In this document: one piece after another, positions 9,841 through 18,014 of the stretch
Layout of the letters: the number at the start of each line of letters is the position of its first letter
How positions within the stretch are numbered: the stretch's first letter is position 1
DNA from: Chara braunii
Lineage: Eukaryota > Streptophyta > Charophyceae > Charales > Characeae
Reading direction: 5' to 3'
Assembly (NCBI GenBank): GCA_003427395.1
Contig: BFEA01000336.1
Span: 733,138 to 757,495, forward strand
Length of the DNA stretch: 24,358 nt
Program-made: the position numbers and the translations under genes
Notes under the pieces: generated by a model
What the model saw: only the letters and a program-made list of their open reading frames with translations
Told to the model about the DNA's origin: nothing
Database searches by the model: none

Positions 9841-10543
9841 TACTCGAGGGTAACTTGTACCAAGGTACAATTGTTGTTGCCTCCAAGTAATCATATAATC
9901 CTATGATTCCTTCGTGGATGTTAAATGGTTATAATAGATTTCCTAAGTGTTTTTACCAAAAAATATAAAAACCACATATATGCTTATATTTGTGTGTGTG
10001 TCTGTGTCTTGTACATATACATGGTTCGCTTGTGTGTATGTGTAGGTCTGTGTGTGTGCTTGTGCATACATACATATATATATATTGATACCTTGGTTTT
10101 GCCTCCATCCATTACCCCTCTTCCTAATCAAAAAACCACTTCTTCCGCACTGACTACATCATCATGTTCTGCCCCTGCAGAAAGCTTACTTCCCCATCCT
10201 AGACACCGGCTTCGGCCTACTTCCCAACCTCACCATCTCTGTTTTTGGATGAAGAAGAACCCGTTCATTCTCCCTACCACGGCCCTCCCCAACATCCCAT
10301 CCCGTCTTTTGCCACCCCAAGCATCATTACCATGCCTGCGATGCTCTTTGACTGCAGACCTTTCTGCAACGCGGCAAACACAAAATAGGAGGGATGATGG
10401 AGAGGGACCATCCGAGGATGAACTTGGCAAGGGGACTGTAGCAATTCTGTGGAAAATCTGCCGAACCGGCCTCCACCAAATTTGTGTGGCCTCGTTGCTA
10501 CTAACATCTGCTTACAAGCCTATCATATACTCATTCTGATTTC
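9841..10543. other. Intergenic stretch with TG/TA microsatellite
   Basis: Imperfect (TG)n and (CATA)n/(TA)n repeats lie at about 9990-10085, and long open frames across them are low-complexity artefacts. Bases 10100-10540 are Pro/Ser-coding-like in several frames and may be a decayed 5' part of the pseudogene that follows, but no single frame stays open. Confidence 0.4.
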
Positions 10544-10904
10544 TTGGCCATTGCTGCCGATCTTGATGCTCAGGAACGTGAGTTATATGGTGATAACCCG
10601 ACTCTGCATCCCCCACAAGATAGTAAGTACACTCCACATGAGGGATTCAATGTCTCTGTTTTGGAGACTGCTTTCATAAGGCACCGGCTTGATATGCAGC
10701 GTTCCCCTTCGGGTGGCGACCCGGACCACTGTTCGCACGTTTGTGCCTATATTCTACATTCTTCTAGCCACTACACCGCTCTTGCCCTTGCCTCTGGTTC
10801 TTGGGAATTATGGAATAGCAGTGCTATGGTGTAAACTATTACTGCCATTTGTGATTTTGTGCGTAATTACCCTAACATGCAACTGTTCCAGGTCATTGAC
10901 CCTA

Positions 10905-11145
10905 TGGGTATCTCGTGTACTTCCATGCCCACCTCTACGCCTATCTCTATGCCTCCCTTTGTACCTGTCTCTGTGCCTGTTTGTGTCTGTCTCCTTCCAG
11001 ATTACAGACCCTATGAGTACCTCGTGTACTTTTGTCCCCGCCCCTGCACCTGCTTCTGCACCTGTCTCTGTGCCTGCCTCCGCACCTGTCTCCATGCCTG
11101 TTTTTGTGTCTGTCTTTGTGCCTACCTCCATGTCTATCACTGTGC
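10905..11145. repeat. Degenerate 12-bp minisatellite (CCTGTCTCTGTG-like)
   Basis: Repeats of CCTGTCTCTGTG, CCTGCCTCCGCA, CCTGTCTCCATG and similar words run through this stretch, giving period-4 residue patterns in every frame (P-V-S-V / P-A-S-A on plus, T-K-T-G-like on minus). A larger duplicated block starting GACCCTATG-GTA and CTCGTGTACTT occurs twice, near 10897 and 11008. Long open frames on both strands here follow from the periodicity. Confidence 0.75.
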
Positions 11146-11148
11146 CCG

Positions 11149-11235
11149 CTTTAGTCTTCATTCCCCCACATGTTGCACTAACACCTTTCGTGCCTTCTTT
11201 AGTCTTCATTCCCCCACATGTTGCACTAACACCTT
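11149..11235. repeat. Exact 39-bp direct repeat, period 48
   Basis: CTTTAGTCTTCATTCCCCCA and the 19 bases that follow occur identically at 11149-11187 and 11197-11235. The 48-bp period equals 16 codons, so the duplication keeps the frame of the Cys/His-rich pseudogene directly downstream. Exact identity implies a recent event. Confidence 0.93.
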
Positions 11236-11643
11236 GTGACCTCCTTTGTGAGATCACTGACAAAGTTACACTTGGTTGTGGAAAGCATCGACTTTGTCGA
11301 CATCACTACAAGCGGGCCCGTTGTCGGCAGGGACGCCACCTGTATCCCGATTACGAACATCCTCTACATCCAGATGCAGTATGTCCCATCTGTGCAGCGG
11401 GCGCTGTAGCGAATGTGTACTTAACTGTGATGGTGAACGCCCCACAATCGTCATGCTGCAATCGGCATGCCCTCTATCGTGCATGCTTCAGAGGCATGGC
11501 TAATGCTAATCTCCCTGGCTCCTGCTGTGACGAAGTTGCTTACCTGAATGGTTTTCGTCCTGTAGATCAGCGGTAGGGCTGCTACCATCGCCCGCATCCT
11601 CATGACAGTTGTCCTATCTGTTGTCAGGGTCTTACTTAGACGT

Positions 11644-11945
11644 ACCTTGCACCCTAACAAAAATGTGCAAGTGCGCTGAAAAGAATGTGCAAAGGTGGGA
11701 AATCCTTCACTAAAACTGCAAAACTGTGAAGAATGCAGTAAAAGAAGAACATATGTTTGTGCCATTGTACTTTGTTTGACCCTGCACCCTAACACCCTCA
11801 AAGGAAAAGTCTGAAGGGTGAAAATGAGAATTAAAAATGAAGAAGTGCAGGTGCGTTCAAAAGCGAACGTGGTAGACTCTTCGCCAAAACTGCAAAAAAG
11901 TGAAAGAAAGAAGAATGCAATAAAAGAAAAAAAAATATTTGTGTC
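11644..11945. repeat. Diverged tandem duplication, two units
   Basis: Unit one (about 11644-11770) and unit two (about 11776-11945) share in order: TGCACCCTAACA, GAAGTGC or CAAGTGC, CAAAACTGCAAAA, GTGAA, GAAGAATGCA(G/A)TAAAAGAA and a final TTTGTG. Unit two is longer by insertions. No coding sense is visible. Bases 11946-12400 beyond it are T-rich and featureless. Confidence 0.55.
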
Positions 11946-12403
11946 AACTTTTTTCATTTTTTCTCCCTCAACCTATCAGTTTTCCTTTTCTGCTCCTCTC
12001 TTCCTTGTGTTTAACACCTCTTCCTTCACTCTGCCTCTTTCCCATAGCGTCCAAGTGCGCTATTATGGCATACGGGGATAGGGGCAGCTCCCGCTCAACT
12101 TCATCAACGTGGCGAGCCTTATACGTTAGAGGCACGGTGGAGGAGGCGTTAAGAAGACTGAGAAGTTCAATGATTTCAATGTGTCTTTGTTTTTATTACT
12201 ATCCTTTGTTCAATGCATTTTTTTTTTGTAAAACAGTGAAAGAAATAAGAATACAGTGAAACAACGAATAAGAGGACACTGTTTTGTGTCATTCTGGCTT
12301 GTCTGTCTCTTTGCCTGTCTGTCCTTTCATTTTTCTTTTCTTCGCTCGTCTTATTTCTTCTACTTCACGCGCTTACGCTCTCAGCCAATAGTTCTGTAAC
12401 AAC

Positions 12404-12404
<1 letters not shown>

Positions 12405-12447
<43 letters not shown>

Positions 12448-12583
12448 TGTCATATTCACTATACCCTAAAAAAGAGCATGACTCTACCAGACTGTTTCGT
12501 CGAACTTTCACTGACTCATCAAGAGGTTGAACCCCGACAGTTGTGTGTGTGTGTGTGTGAGAGAGAGAGAAGGAGAGAGAGAT
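12405..12583. repeat. TG and AG microsatellites beside satellite repeat
   Basis: (TA)n(TG)n occupies 12405-12437 and a (TG)n(AG)n compound repeat occupies about 12541-12583. The latter is followed at 12584 by TTCCATCAACAAGATGAGCA, a degenerate copy of the satellite unit seen intact at the right edge of the window. Confidence 0.9.
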
Positions 12584-12651
12584 TTCCATCAACAAGATGA
12601 GCAACACACCGACCAAGAGGTAACTCTCCAAACCTGCGGCTGGCCCCACGC

Positions 12652-12691
12652 AACTTCCATCGATAGGATGAGCAAAATCGAATGAATCTTC
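12652..12691. repeat. Left half of interrupted satellite unit, ending in target-site duplication CTTC
   Basis: ACTTCCATCGATAGGATGAG continuing to GAATCTTC matches the satellite units at 23703-23743 and 23811-23852. It stops at 12691, where the LTR of element A begins with TG. The missing second half of the unit is found at 23536 on the other side of element A. The last four bases (12688-12691, CTTC) are repeated at 23536-23539. Confidence 0.8.
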
Positions 12692-13632
12692 TGCAAGGAA
12701 AATGAGCGATAGCGAATTCCAGAAACCAAGCAGCATCATACACATGTAACCAGATAGTCGTGACCTTGAACCAAAAGCAAAATTGCAACACGAGTTCCAC
12801 CAAATAAGAGCACAGCAAAAGCTCATAAATGACAGTGTTGGAATAGTCTCATCATCATCAACAAAGGACCAATGTCGACTTCCTATCTGGCGCTCTGTGC
12901 CCAGACTACAAATGGCAGATCCTATCTAGCATATCTACAATGTCGCTCGTGACCTCAACAAATTCCTGAAGTACGAGCAGATCTCGGCCAATGTCGTTCG
13001 CCTCAAGCACCAGGCATGTCTCTCGTATCACTCACAACCTCGATCCCCCACTCACAGATGCCACGTGCACCCAAGGACCACTATGCGCCCTGTCCAACAT
13101 AGTGCAGCGCAGCTCGACTATGGTTGCCTGCTCATCCAGCTCGCCTGTGAGCGAGTGGGCCCCTGGCCAACGATTAGCGCAGCAGCGCTTGCGCAGCATG
13201 CAGCTAGTGCCCGAATATCCAATGCGAGGGCAGGCACTTTCCTAAATGGAAGTGGCCTGCCTGCTGCGTGTGGCCTGGCTGCATTGGGCCCCAACCCAGA
13301 AGCTTCCAGTAGGCCCCGAGAGGCTGAGCCCCGGTCCAAACGAATCAGGCCCAGGGCCTGTGACGGTTGCCTGTGCCCAACTGCCCGCAGCCTATGTTCG
13401 GCCCTTGTTGTGTATCTGGCCCAAGGCCTGCCTCGGATATGTACAAAAAAGCCAGCCTGGGCTTGGGCACTCTCAACCAACTGGCGCTGTGCAACTCCCC
13501 GAATTTTCCCAGTTGCGTGGTAGCCGGAAAAAAAATAGGCCTCTTGGCCTCAGTCGGATTTGCCTTCAATTAGGGCGGCCGACTGTGCTGCTCACAGGGA
13601 AAAAGGGGCTCATCGGGGCCTTATGCCTCGCA
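12692..13632 (-). repeat. 3' LTR of element A
   Basis: Read on the minus strand it starts TGCGAGGCATAAGG at 13632 and ends CCTTGCA at 12692. From about 12774 to 13632 it aligns with 22684-23535, roughly nine bases in ten by eye, with small indels. The last 82 bases (12692-12773) have no counterpart in the other copy, which is truncated. Open frames on the plus strand through this region are chance products and appear similarly in the other copy. Confidence 0.85.
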
Positions 13633-13646
13633 TTACCACCTCCATG
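13633..13646 (-). promoter_or_regulatory. Polypurine tract of element A
   Basis: On the minus strand CATGGAGGTGGTAA lies directly before the LTR start TGCGAGG. Position and purine bias fit the primer for second-strand DNA synthesis in LTR retrotransposons. The purine run is interrupted by T residues, probably decay. The equivalent site of element B is better preserved. Confidence 0.6.
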
Positions 13647-13672
13647 CTTCAACAGTCCTCTGAGAAGTTCCA

Positions 13673-14404
13673 TTACTCAATCAGGCGCTTTCCCTTCTGC
13701 AGTAACTTCTCGTAATGAGCGATAGCATGTGGAGCGGTTTGCATCAGTTCCTCCTGGGTAAACCATTTGTCCTCCTTATTCTTGTTATGAGCGATAGCCT
13801 ATGGAGCGGTCTGCATCACTTCCTCCCGGGTAAACCATTTGTCCTCCTTATAGGATCAATGTGATGTCTGAACCGAACGCGATATTGCAGTTTCGGCTTA
13901 GGAGGACGTCCTCTGCCTATTGGTCTTGGAACTGGCATTTCCCTATGGTCCACGATGTCGTCGATGTCGACCTCTCCATCCATGGTTGGGGGCAGCATTG
14001 AGCATCGTGAGGAAAACTGATCAGTTTCCTTGAAGGGTGCACGCTTGGAGGCGTGAAAGACAAGGTAAGTGCGAAGGTGACCAGGGATCTGAACTACATA
14101 TGATGGCCCATCCGGATCATCCCCGACGATATCTAGAACCTTCCAGGGTCCGAAGTACTGTGGCATGAGCTTACGAGATATCCCATGCCTTTGTCCCAGT
14201 TTTGAGGACTTGACCTAGACTCTATCCCCTACCTGGAATGTAGATGGGCGGCGGTGCTTGTTCTCAGGCTCTATCATCGTCGCTTGTGCCCCGTGCATTT
14301 GTTCTACAGCTTGTTGCATCAGGCGCTCATATCAATATGCAAACTCCAAGGTGCCTGGTGCATCAGAAGTCCGATTCTCAGGTAGTAGAAAATCTAAGGG
14401 CAGT
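13673..14404 (-). pseudogene. pol: GPY/F region and variant chromodomain of element A pol
   Basis: Reading leftwards, the frame shows KPRLPLDFLLPEN, a VEQMHGAQATMI helix, then QVGDRV and KLMPQYFGPWKVL (GPY/F-like), PSYVVQIPGHLR and LVFHASK. A chromodomain follows (VDIDDIVDHREM, a basic insertion GRGRPPKPK, then QYRVRFRHHIDP and EDKWFTREE). Integrase C-terminal modules of this kind bind DNA and chromatin. Stops TGA 14334-14332 (between AY and YER, where Arg would fit) and TAG 14217-14215 (before VKSSKL, where Trp would fit) interrupt it, and a small frameshift sits near 13855. The chromodomain end is duplicated (13715-13851). The natural end is probably TAA 13675-13673. The longest clean piece is 14166-13816. 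Confidence 0.82.
13715..13851. repeat. 72-bp in-frame tandem duplication at the chromodomain end
   Basis: Units 13715-13779 and 13787-13851 (65 matching bases, period 72) differ by about seven substitutions. On the minus strand both code for EDKWFT(R/Q)EE(V/L)MQTAP and AIAH, so the last chromodomain helix occurs twice. One copy has a stop where the other has His. Element B has a single copy at the same place, so the duplication is specific to A. Confidence 0.92.
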
Positions 14405-14905
14405 CTAGGTTTGTAACAGTAGCGAATTGTTGGGGCTCACCCTGGTTGCGTTGTGCACGACATTGTTATACAGACTAGCGATGAGAGCAAGTTTCTCATC
14501 CCAATCTACCTCATTGGGCTTGATGTAATGCCTCAGCAAGTGTTGAAAAGCGCGGTTCAGCTGCTCTGCTTGCCTGTTCACATTTGGGTGGTTGTCAGCG
14601 GTCATCTGCAGTTGTGTCCCTTGTTCTGAAACTGCGACCTTCCACAGTTCAATGGTAAATTGTACATCCCCGTCACTAATTATAGACTTTGGCAAACCGA
14701 AGTCTTTGAAGCAGTTTTCTTTGAATAGCTTAATCACGTACTCAGCCTTGGCTATTGCAGGCATTGCGACTAACCTAGCATACTTGCTAAACCTATCCAC
14801 AATGACATAGACATATCTCATTCCACTCTTGCTGGTGACCAGCGTGTCCATGAAATCCATGGACAGGCTCTCACTGGGCCTTTCCGTTATCGGAAGGGGC
14901 TTGAG
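14405..14905 (-). pseudogene. pol: Integrase catalytic core of element A pol
   Basis: From Met at 14860 the frame reads DFMDTLVTSKSG with catalytic D2, then VIVDRFSKYA, KSIISDGDVQFT with D63 and AEQLNR with E99. The spacing D63 to E99 is the classical 35 residues, so the three acidic residues of the rve fold are kept, unlike the altered spacing in element 1. The word DNHP-VN-QAEQLNR replaces the commoner YHPQTDGQTE and marks a separate lineage. A frameshift near 14425 separates it from the C-terminal modules. The domain itself looks uninterrupted, but the whole polyprotein is not. Confidence 0.87.
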
Positions 14906-14920
14906 AAGCCCAAGAGGGGC

Positions 14921-15163
14921 CTATGTACGTGGCTTGTCTCTCTGGCAAACCTGACAAGTCTCCACGTACAGCTTGGCGTCTCTCATCATTGTGGGCCACC
15001 AGAACTTCTGCAGCAAGTTGGCTGCAGTCTTTTTGTAGCCAAAATGTCTTGTGGCATCATGACACTCACCTAAAAATAAACTACACAAAAGACTCTCTAT
15101 TAGGCACACACAAGCGTTTATTCCTGGCCTTTTCAATGAACAGCAGGCCGTTGACCAACTCAA
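14921..15163 (-). pseudogene. pol: H2C2 zinc-binding domain of element A integrase
   Basis: The useful part runs from LFLGECHDATRHFGYKK to CQVCQRDKP, with H35, H40, C70 and C73 (counted from Met at 15163). All four zinc ligands are present, whereas element 1 has lost its second Cys. The first 28 residues are out of frame with the real protein: a frameshift near 15100 links this frame to the RNase H/linker frame, whose last good residues are CVPNRE. Confidence 0.8.
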
Positions 15164-15569
15164 ACTCGGTAGAAGTCACTTTGTCCTTCACCTTGATTCT
15201 GCGTATGATCTCAGCCATAAACGGATCCTCGCGATAGGCTTCGACCAGAGAACGAGTAACATTGTCCGCAAGCTCAAACTCAGTGATCAGCGCACTGAGG
15301 AAGTCTGGCCTACGCAACAGCGCATCAGCGACTCTGTTGTACTCACGCAACAGCGCATCATCGACTCTGTTGTACTCTCCTTTGATGTACTGGGGTTCAA
15401 AGTCATACTGCTCAATGACTTCGATCCATCTTTTCAACGCATCCAAAAGCACTAGCTGGGTTCTCATCGACTTCAGGGTATGATGATCAGTCCTGACGTA
15501 GAAGAACCTCCCAAGGAGATAGTGCCTCCAGTGGGTTGGCCTTGTAGATCGCATAGAGCTCCTTTTCAT
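15081..15569 (-). pseudogene. pol: RNase H second half and linker of element A pol
   Basis: The frame shows THWRHYLLGRFFYVRTDH, then DALKRWIEVIEQYDF and QYIKGEYNRV, the standard Ty3/gypsy RNase H ending, followed by a linker (AYREDPFMAEIIRR, ELVNGLLFIEKARNKR). The first ten residues are out of frame: the third frame instead reads YEKELYAIYKA, so a small deletion and a two-base loss lie near 15540-15575. A 33-bp duplication doubles EYNRV(D/A)DALLR at 15312-15377. Confidence 0.85.
15312..15377. repeat. 33-bp in-frame tandem duplication in RNase H
   Basis: Units 15312-15344 and 15345-15377 both read ACGCAACAGCGCATCA and onward, and differ at a single base. On the minus strand each encodes EYNRV(D/A)DALLR, so the conserved RNase H end motif (normally one VADALSRR) occurs twice. 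One mismatch implies a recent event compared with the general decay of the element. Confidence 0.95.
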
Positions 15570-15979
15570 ATCTGAGAGGGCATCTTTTTGGACATGTACT
15601 CCACAGGCCTCAACTTTGGCCCCTCCTGCTGTGCGAGCACGGCGCCTATGCCATATTGGCTAGCATCTGTGGTTAATATAAATGGCTTGTTCGGATCACG
15701 AAGTTTCAAGACCTCATGGTGTGTCACAGCATGCCTCAGATGTCTGAAGGCAACCTCACACATGTTTGTCTACTCCCATGAGGTGTCAAGGCGGGTCAGG
15801 TCTGTCAAAGGCGCAACCACTATATAATAGATCTTGACAAAATTGCGGTAGTAGCCGGTCATCCCTAAGAAGGACCTCATTTCAGTCATAGACTGACGAT
15901 GCGGCCAGTCACAAATGCTGGCCACCTTCGCATCATCGGGCTTCAATCCCTCCGCAGAAATCTCATGACCCAGATACAA
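15566..15979 (-). pseudogene. pol: RT connection and RNase H first half of element A pol
   Basis: The first piece (15979-15770) gives YLGHEISAEGLKPDDAK, RSFLGMTGYYRNFV and LTDLTRLDTSWE, the usual end of RT. It stops at TAG 15772-15770, exactly where element B has Trp (TSWDWSDECEAAF against TSWE-stop-TNMCEVAF). The second piece (15763-15566) continues in the same frame with FILTTDASQYGIGAVLAQQE, the acidic start of RNase H, then VEYMSKKMPSQ, and ends at a deletion near 15570. Confidence 0.86.
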
Positions 15980-16030
15980 GATCCGGTTGCGGCCAAACTC
16001 GCATTTCTCCCCATTGATCTTGAACTGGTG

Positions 16031-16483
16031 TTATCGAAGGAGGCTAAGGACTTTGTCTAAATGACCAACGTGCTCTTTGACAGACCTACTAAGTATGTCA
16101 TCGAGGTACATGATGACAAACTTGTCGAAGTAGTCATGAAAGATCCGACGAGCATTGCAAAGGCCGAAAGGCATCACCACAACCTTGTATAGGCCATACC
16201 TAGTCTGAAAACCGGTTTTGTGTTGATCCTTAAGCCGTATTGCAATCTGATGGTACCCAGACTTCAGATCTATCTTACTGAAGTACCGGCACCCTTGCAC
16301 TCGGTCCAACAACTCATCGATGTGCGGTAAAGGCTCTGTGTTCTTCACAGTGATGGCACTAAGGCCCCCATAGTCAATGCACATCCTCAAGGTTCCCCCG
16401 TTCTTCGATATAAAAAAGACTAGAGATCCCTAAGGGGAGACACTAGGCCAAATCCAACCCTTCTCTATAAGTTCCTTCAACTG
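16031..16483 (-). pseudogene. pol: Reverse transcriptase core of element A pol
   Basis: RT copies element RNA into DNA. Seen from Met at 16390: RMCIDYGGL, PHIDELLD, KIDLKSGYHQ (catalytic D41), HKTGFQTRYGLY, VVMPFGLCNA and the FVIMYLDD box (95-98) with the two catalytic Asp. Directly after LCNA the usual PATFQ-type segment is missing: about ten residues are lost at about 16150, which should damage the fold. Upstream, the same frame runs through QLKELIEKGWIWPS but is cut by TGA 16486-16484 and TAG 16432-16430, and TAA 16033-16031 ends it. No frameshift occurs from protease to RNase H start. Confidence 0.88.
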
Positions 16484-17100
16484 TCAGCGAAGCTCATCGA
16501 GCTCTGCTGGAGACATCCAATAGATCCTACCCTTCGGAATACTAGACCCTGGGATAATCTCTATCGCGTGGACAACCTCCCTCTCAACAACCCCTTTCCG
16601 CTCGTCAAATAAATCAGGGTATTTAGTGACTACTCCCTCTATCTCCGGCAGCATTTTCACCGGCTCGCCTGCTGCAGAGACATAAACTAAGTACATACCC
16701 TCCTCCGGATTTTGCTTATAATAGTTATAGAATGTGGCCTCACACATGCATCCGTAGGACTCAATCAGACTACTAGCCTTGAACTTACGTAATCTGGTTG
16801 TCCCCCCTCCAGGCAAAGTGTGTTTGACCACTTTTCGGTCCCAGTCAAATTGGCGTTGTGCAACCGAAAGATAGTACATACCCAACAGGATGTCCATTGG
16901 GGGATCATCGCTGACTAGGAACGAGACTCGATGTCTCAGTTCCCCTCTCGCGTACGGGAATAGACACTCTATGTTTTTAAGGTAGTCGTTGACTACCATG
17001 CGCTGTTTGTTGGCACAGGTAGACTCCACAGGTCGACTCAAGCGCTGCACTTGCCCCTGTAAGCGCAGCCTCTCGACGCACGCACGACTAATGAATTTTC
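16484..17100 (-). pseudogene. pol: Retropepsin-like protease of element A pol, active site deleted
   Basis: Retroviral-type aspartic proteases cut the polyprotein. The frame reads KFISRACVERLRLQ, a CANKQRMVV strand, RHRVSFLVSD, then DPPMDILLGMYYLS (the ILG-type motif after the second strand pair) and QFDWDRK, followed by a linker with GMYLVYVSAAGEPVK. The catalytic D-T/S-G triad that should precede KFISRA is absent: a deletion at about 17095-17105 joins the upstream segment (ARAYYDTLDV) straight to KFISRA. Element B keeps only the part from about QFDWD onward. Confidence 0.75.
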
Positions 17101-17381
17101 ACGTCGAGGGTGTCATAATAGGCCCTGGCCTTGCGGCCTTTGACTACCTCATCGACGAACAACTCACCCTTAGGGGCTTTAACCAAGGCCGTCCAAGAAG
17201 CTAGTGGGTCTGATCTAGACCACTCCTCTAGCTCCTTTAAGGACTCTATCACATTCATCGAATAGAGGATCGATGGGTCCGAATGTGTTTGCGGGACGAC
17301 AACGGAGTCAGTAGCTTGGGCCATCTCTCGAGATGGTGAGGGTGTGTCCACCACTTCGACCCTGGCAGGAACAACGACCAT
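17088..17381 (-). pseudogene. Segment upstream of protease in element A (gag-pol linker)
   Basis: A 97-codon frame with ordinary composition (SILYSMNVIESLKELEEW, ASWTALVKAPKGELFVDEVV) ends close to the protease deletion. No CCHC zinc knuckle or capsid motif is seen, so it is not a recognisable gag. Its position just before the protease makes a linker or pol N-terminus likely. The frame may extend rightwards past 17381 with a one-base shift. Confidence 0.5.
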
Positions 17382-17489
17382 TCCTACTTGCCCGACGTGT
17401 TTCCCGAGGTGGTGCCAGAACTGCTGGCAACATTACTACCCTGGGAAGCGGCCTCCCGCCGCTCCCTCCCGCCGCTGAGTGCTGGCACT

Positions 17490-17770
17490 GCCGCTGCCAA
17501 CTCCTCCTCCCTCCTTCGTCAGCCCTCCTCCCTCCTTCGTCGTCCTCGTCGTGGTTCGTAGTCGTCCCTCCACCCTCCTTTGTCGTCGTCGTCCTTGCCG
17601 GTAGCCGTCCTCCCTCCTTCGTCGTCGTCGTCCTCGTCGACAGTCCCCCGTCGTCGTCCTTGTCGGCGGCCCTCCTCCCTCCTCCATCGTCGTCCGTCGT
17701 CGTTTCGAAGTCGGCAGTCCTCCGTCGTCGTCCTCGTTGGCTCCTCCCTCCCTCGTCGTCGTCGGTCGGC
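17490..17770. repeat. CTC/CGT-rich degenerate minisatellite
   Basis: Words such as CCTCCCTCCTTCGTCGTCGT recur with variations (about 17505, 17570, 17608, 17670, 17740). One strand is nearly all pyrimidine in places and there are many CGTCGT runs. Long overlapping open frames on both strands (Pro/Ser/Val or Arg/Gly/Glu) are products of the repeat. It lies where the gag of element A would be expected, so gag may have been replaced or expanded away. Confidence 0.8.
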
Positions 17771-17798
17771 CGCGACGAACCTGCACACGAATTGGCAA

Positions 17799-17938
17799 CG
17801 CCGACTTCGAAACCGGCCCCGCTCGTGCCCCGAAGTGTTTGTTTTTGGGGGGGAAGGCCTGCACAATTCGAATCCTGCAGACCTTTTCCCCAAAAACAAA
17901 ACTTTGGGCCACGATCGGGGCCGGTTTCGAAGCCGGCG
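17799..17938. repeat. 140-bp imperfect palindrome
   Basis: The left arm (17799-17868) matches the reverse complement of the right arm (17869-17938) with few mismatches and small indels. CGCCGACTTCGAAACCGGCC pairs with GGCCGGTTTCGAAGCCGGCG, GTTTTTGGGG pairs with CCCCAAAAAC, and the centre is TTCGAA with no spacer. Both strands therefore encode similar peptides here. Such a structure could form a long hairpin, or could be a small foldback element. No coding role is supported. Confidence 0.88.
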
Positions 17939-17983
17939 CGGCCTGTTTTTCAATTTTGAGAGGCCGGAGGGGCACCGAACTCA

Positions 17984-18011
<28 letters not shown>
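17984..18011. repeat. 28-nt poly-C homopolymer
   Basis: Twenty-eight consecutive C follow AACTCA and are followed by AATTTC and a T run. The length is striking for a G/C homopolymer and could also reflect assembly or sequencing error. The complementary G run could form a quadruplex. Confidence 0.97.

Positions 18012-18014
<3 letters not shown>

Larger units (their letters stand above)
10544..11639 (+). pseudogene. Decayed gene with Pro/Val/Ser repeat tract and tandem Cys/His-rich (RING-like) C-terminus
   Basis: Three parts are visible. First, 10544-10831 reads as an ordinary acidic protein segment (AADLDAQERELYGDNP) ending at TAA. Second, 10905-11235 is a minisatellite coding Pro-Val-Ser-type repeats. 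Third, 11235-11639 is Cys/His-rich: CGKHRLCRHHYKRARC from 11277 and CPIC at 11382-11393, then a second module with CNRHALYRACFR from 11457 and CPIC at 11610-11621. Each CPIC follows an HP-rich stretch. C-x-[KR]-H-x-L-x-R is shared by both modules, so this is an internal duplication. The first part is in a different frame from the other two, and a TAG at 11574-11576 interrupts the second module, so the gene is broken. RING-type zinc binding, as in ubiquitin ligases, is an inference from spacing only. I do not recognise the family. Confidence 0.38.

Noticed and set aside
12991-13725. Overlapping plus-strand frames of 84-159 codons
   Set aside because: They lie within the LTR of element A, and the related frame in the other LTR copy (23178-23717) diverges at its end. 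LTR sequence explains them.
13715-13727. ATGAGCGATAGC shared by 12702, 13715 and 13787
   Set aside because: The two later copies belong to the 72-bp duplication; a third short match in 24 kb is expected by chance.
17863-17875. TTCGAATCC resembling a tRNA B box
   Set aside because: It is the centre of the 140-bp palindrome and has no A box or cloverleaf.
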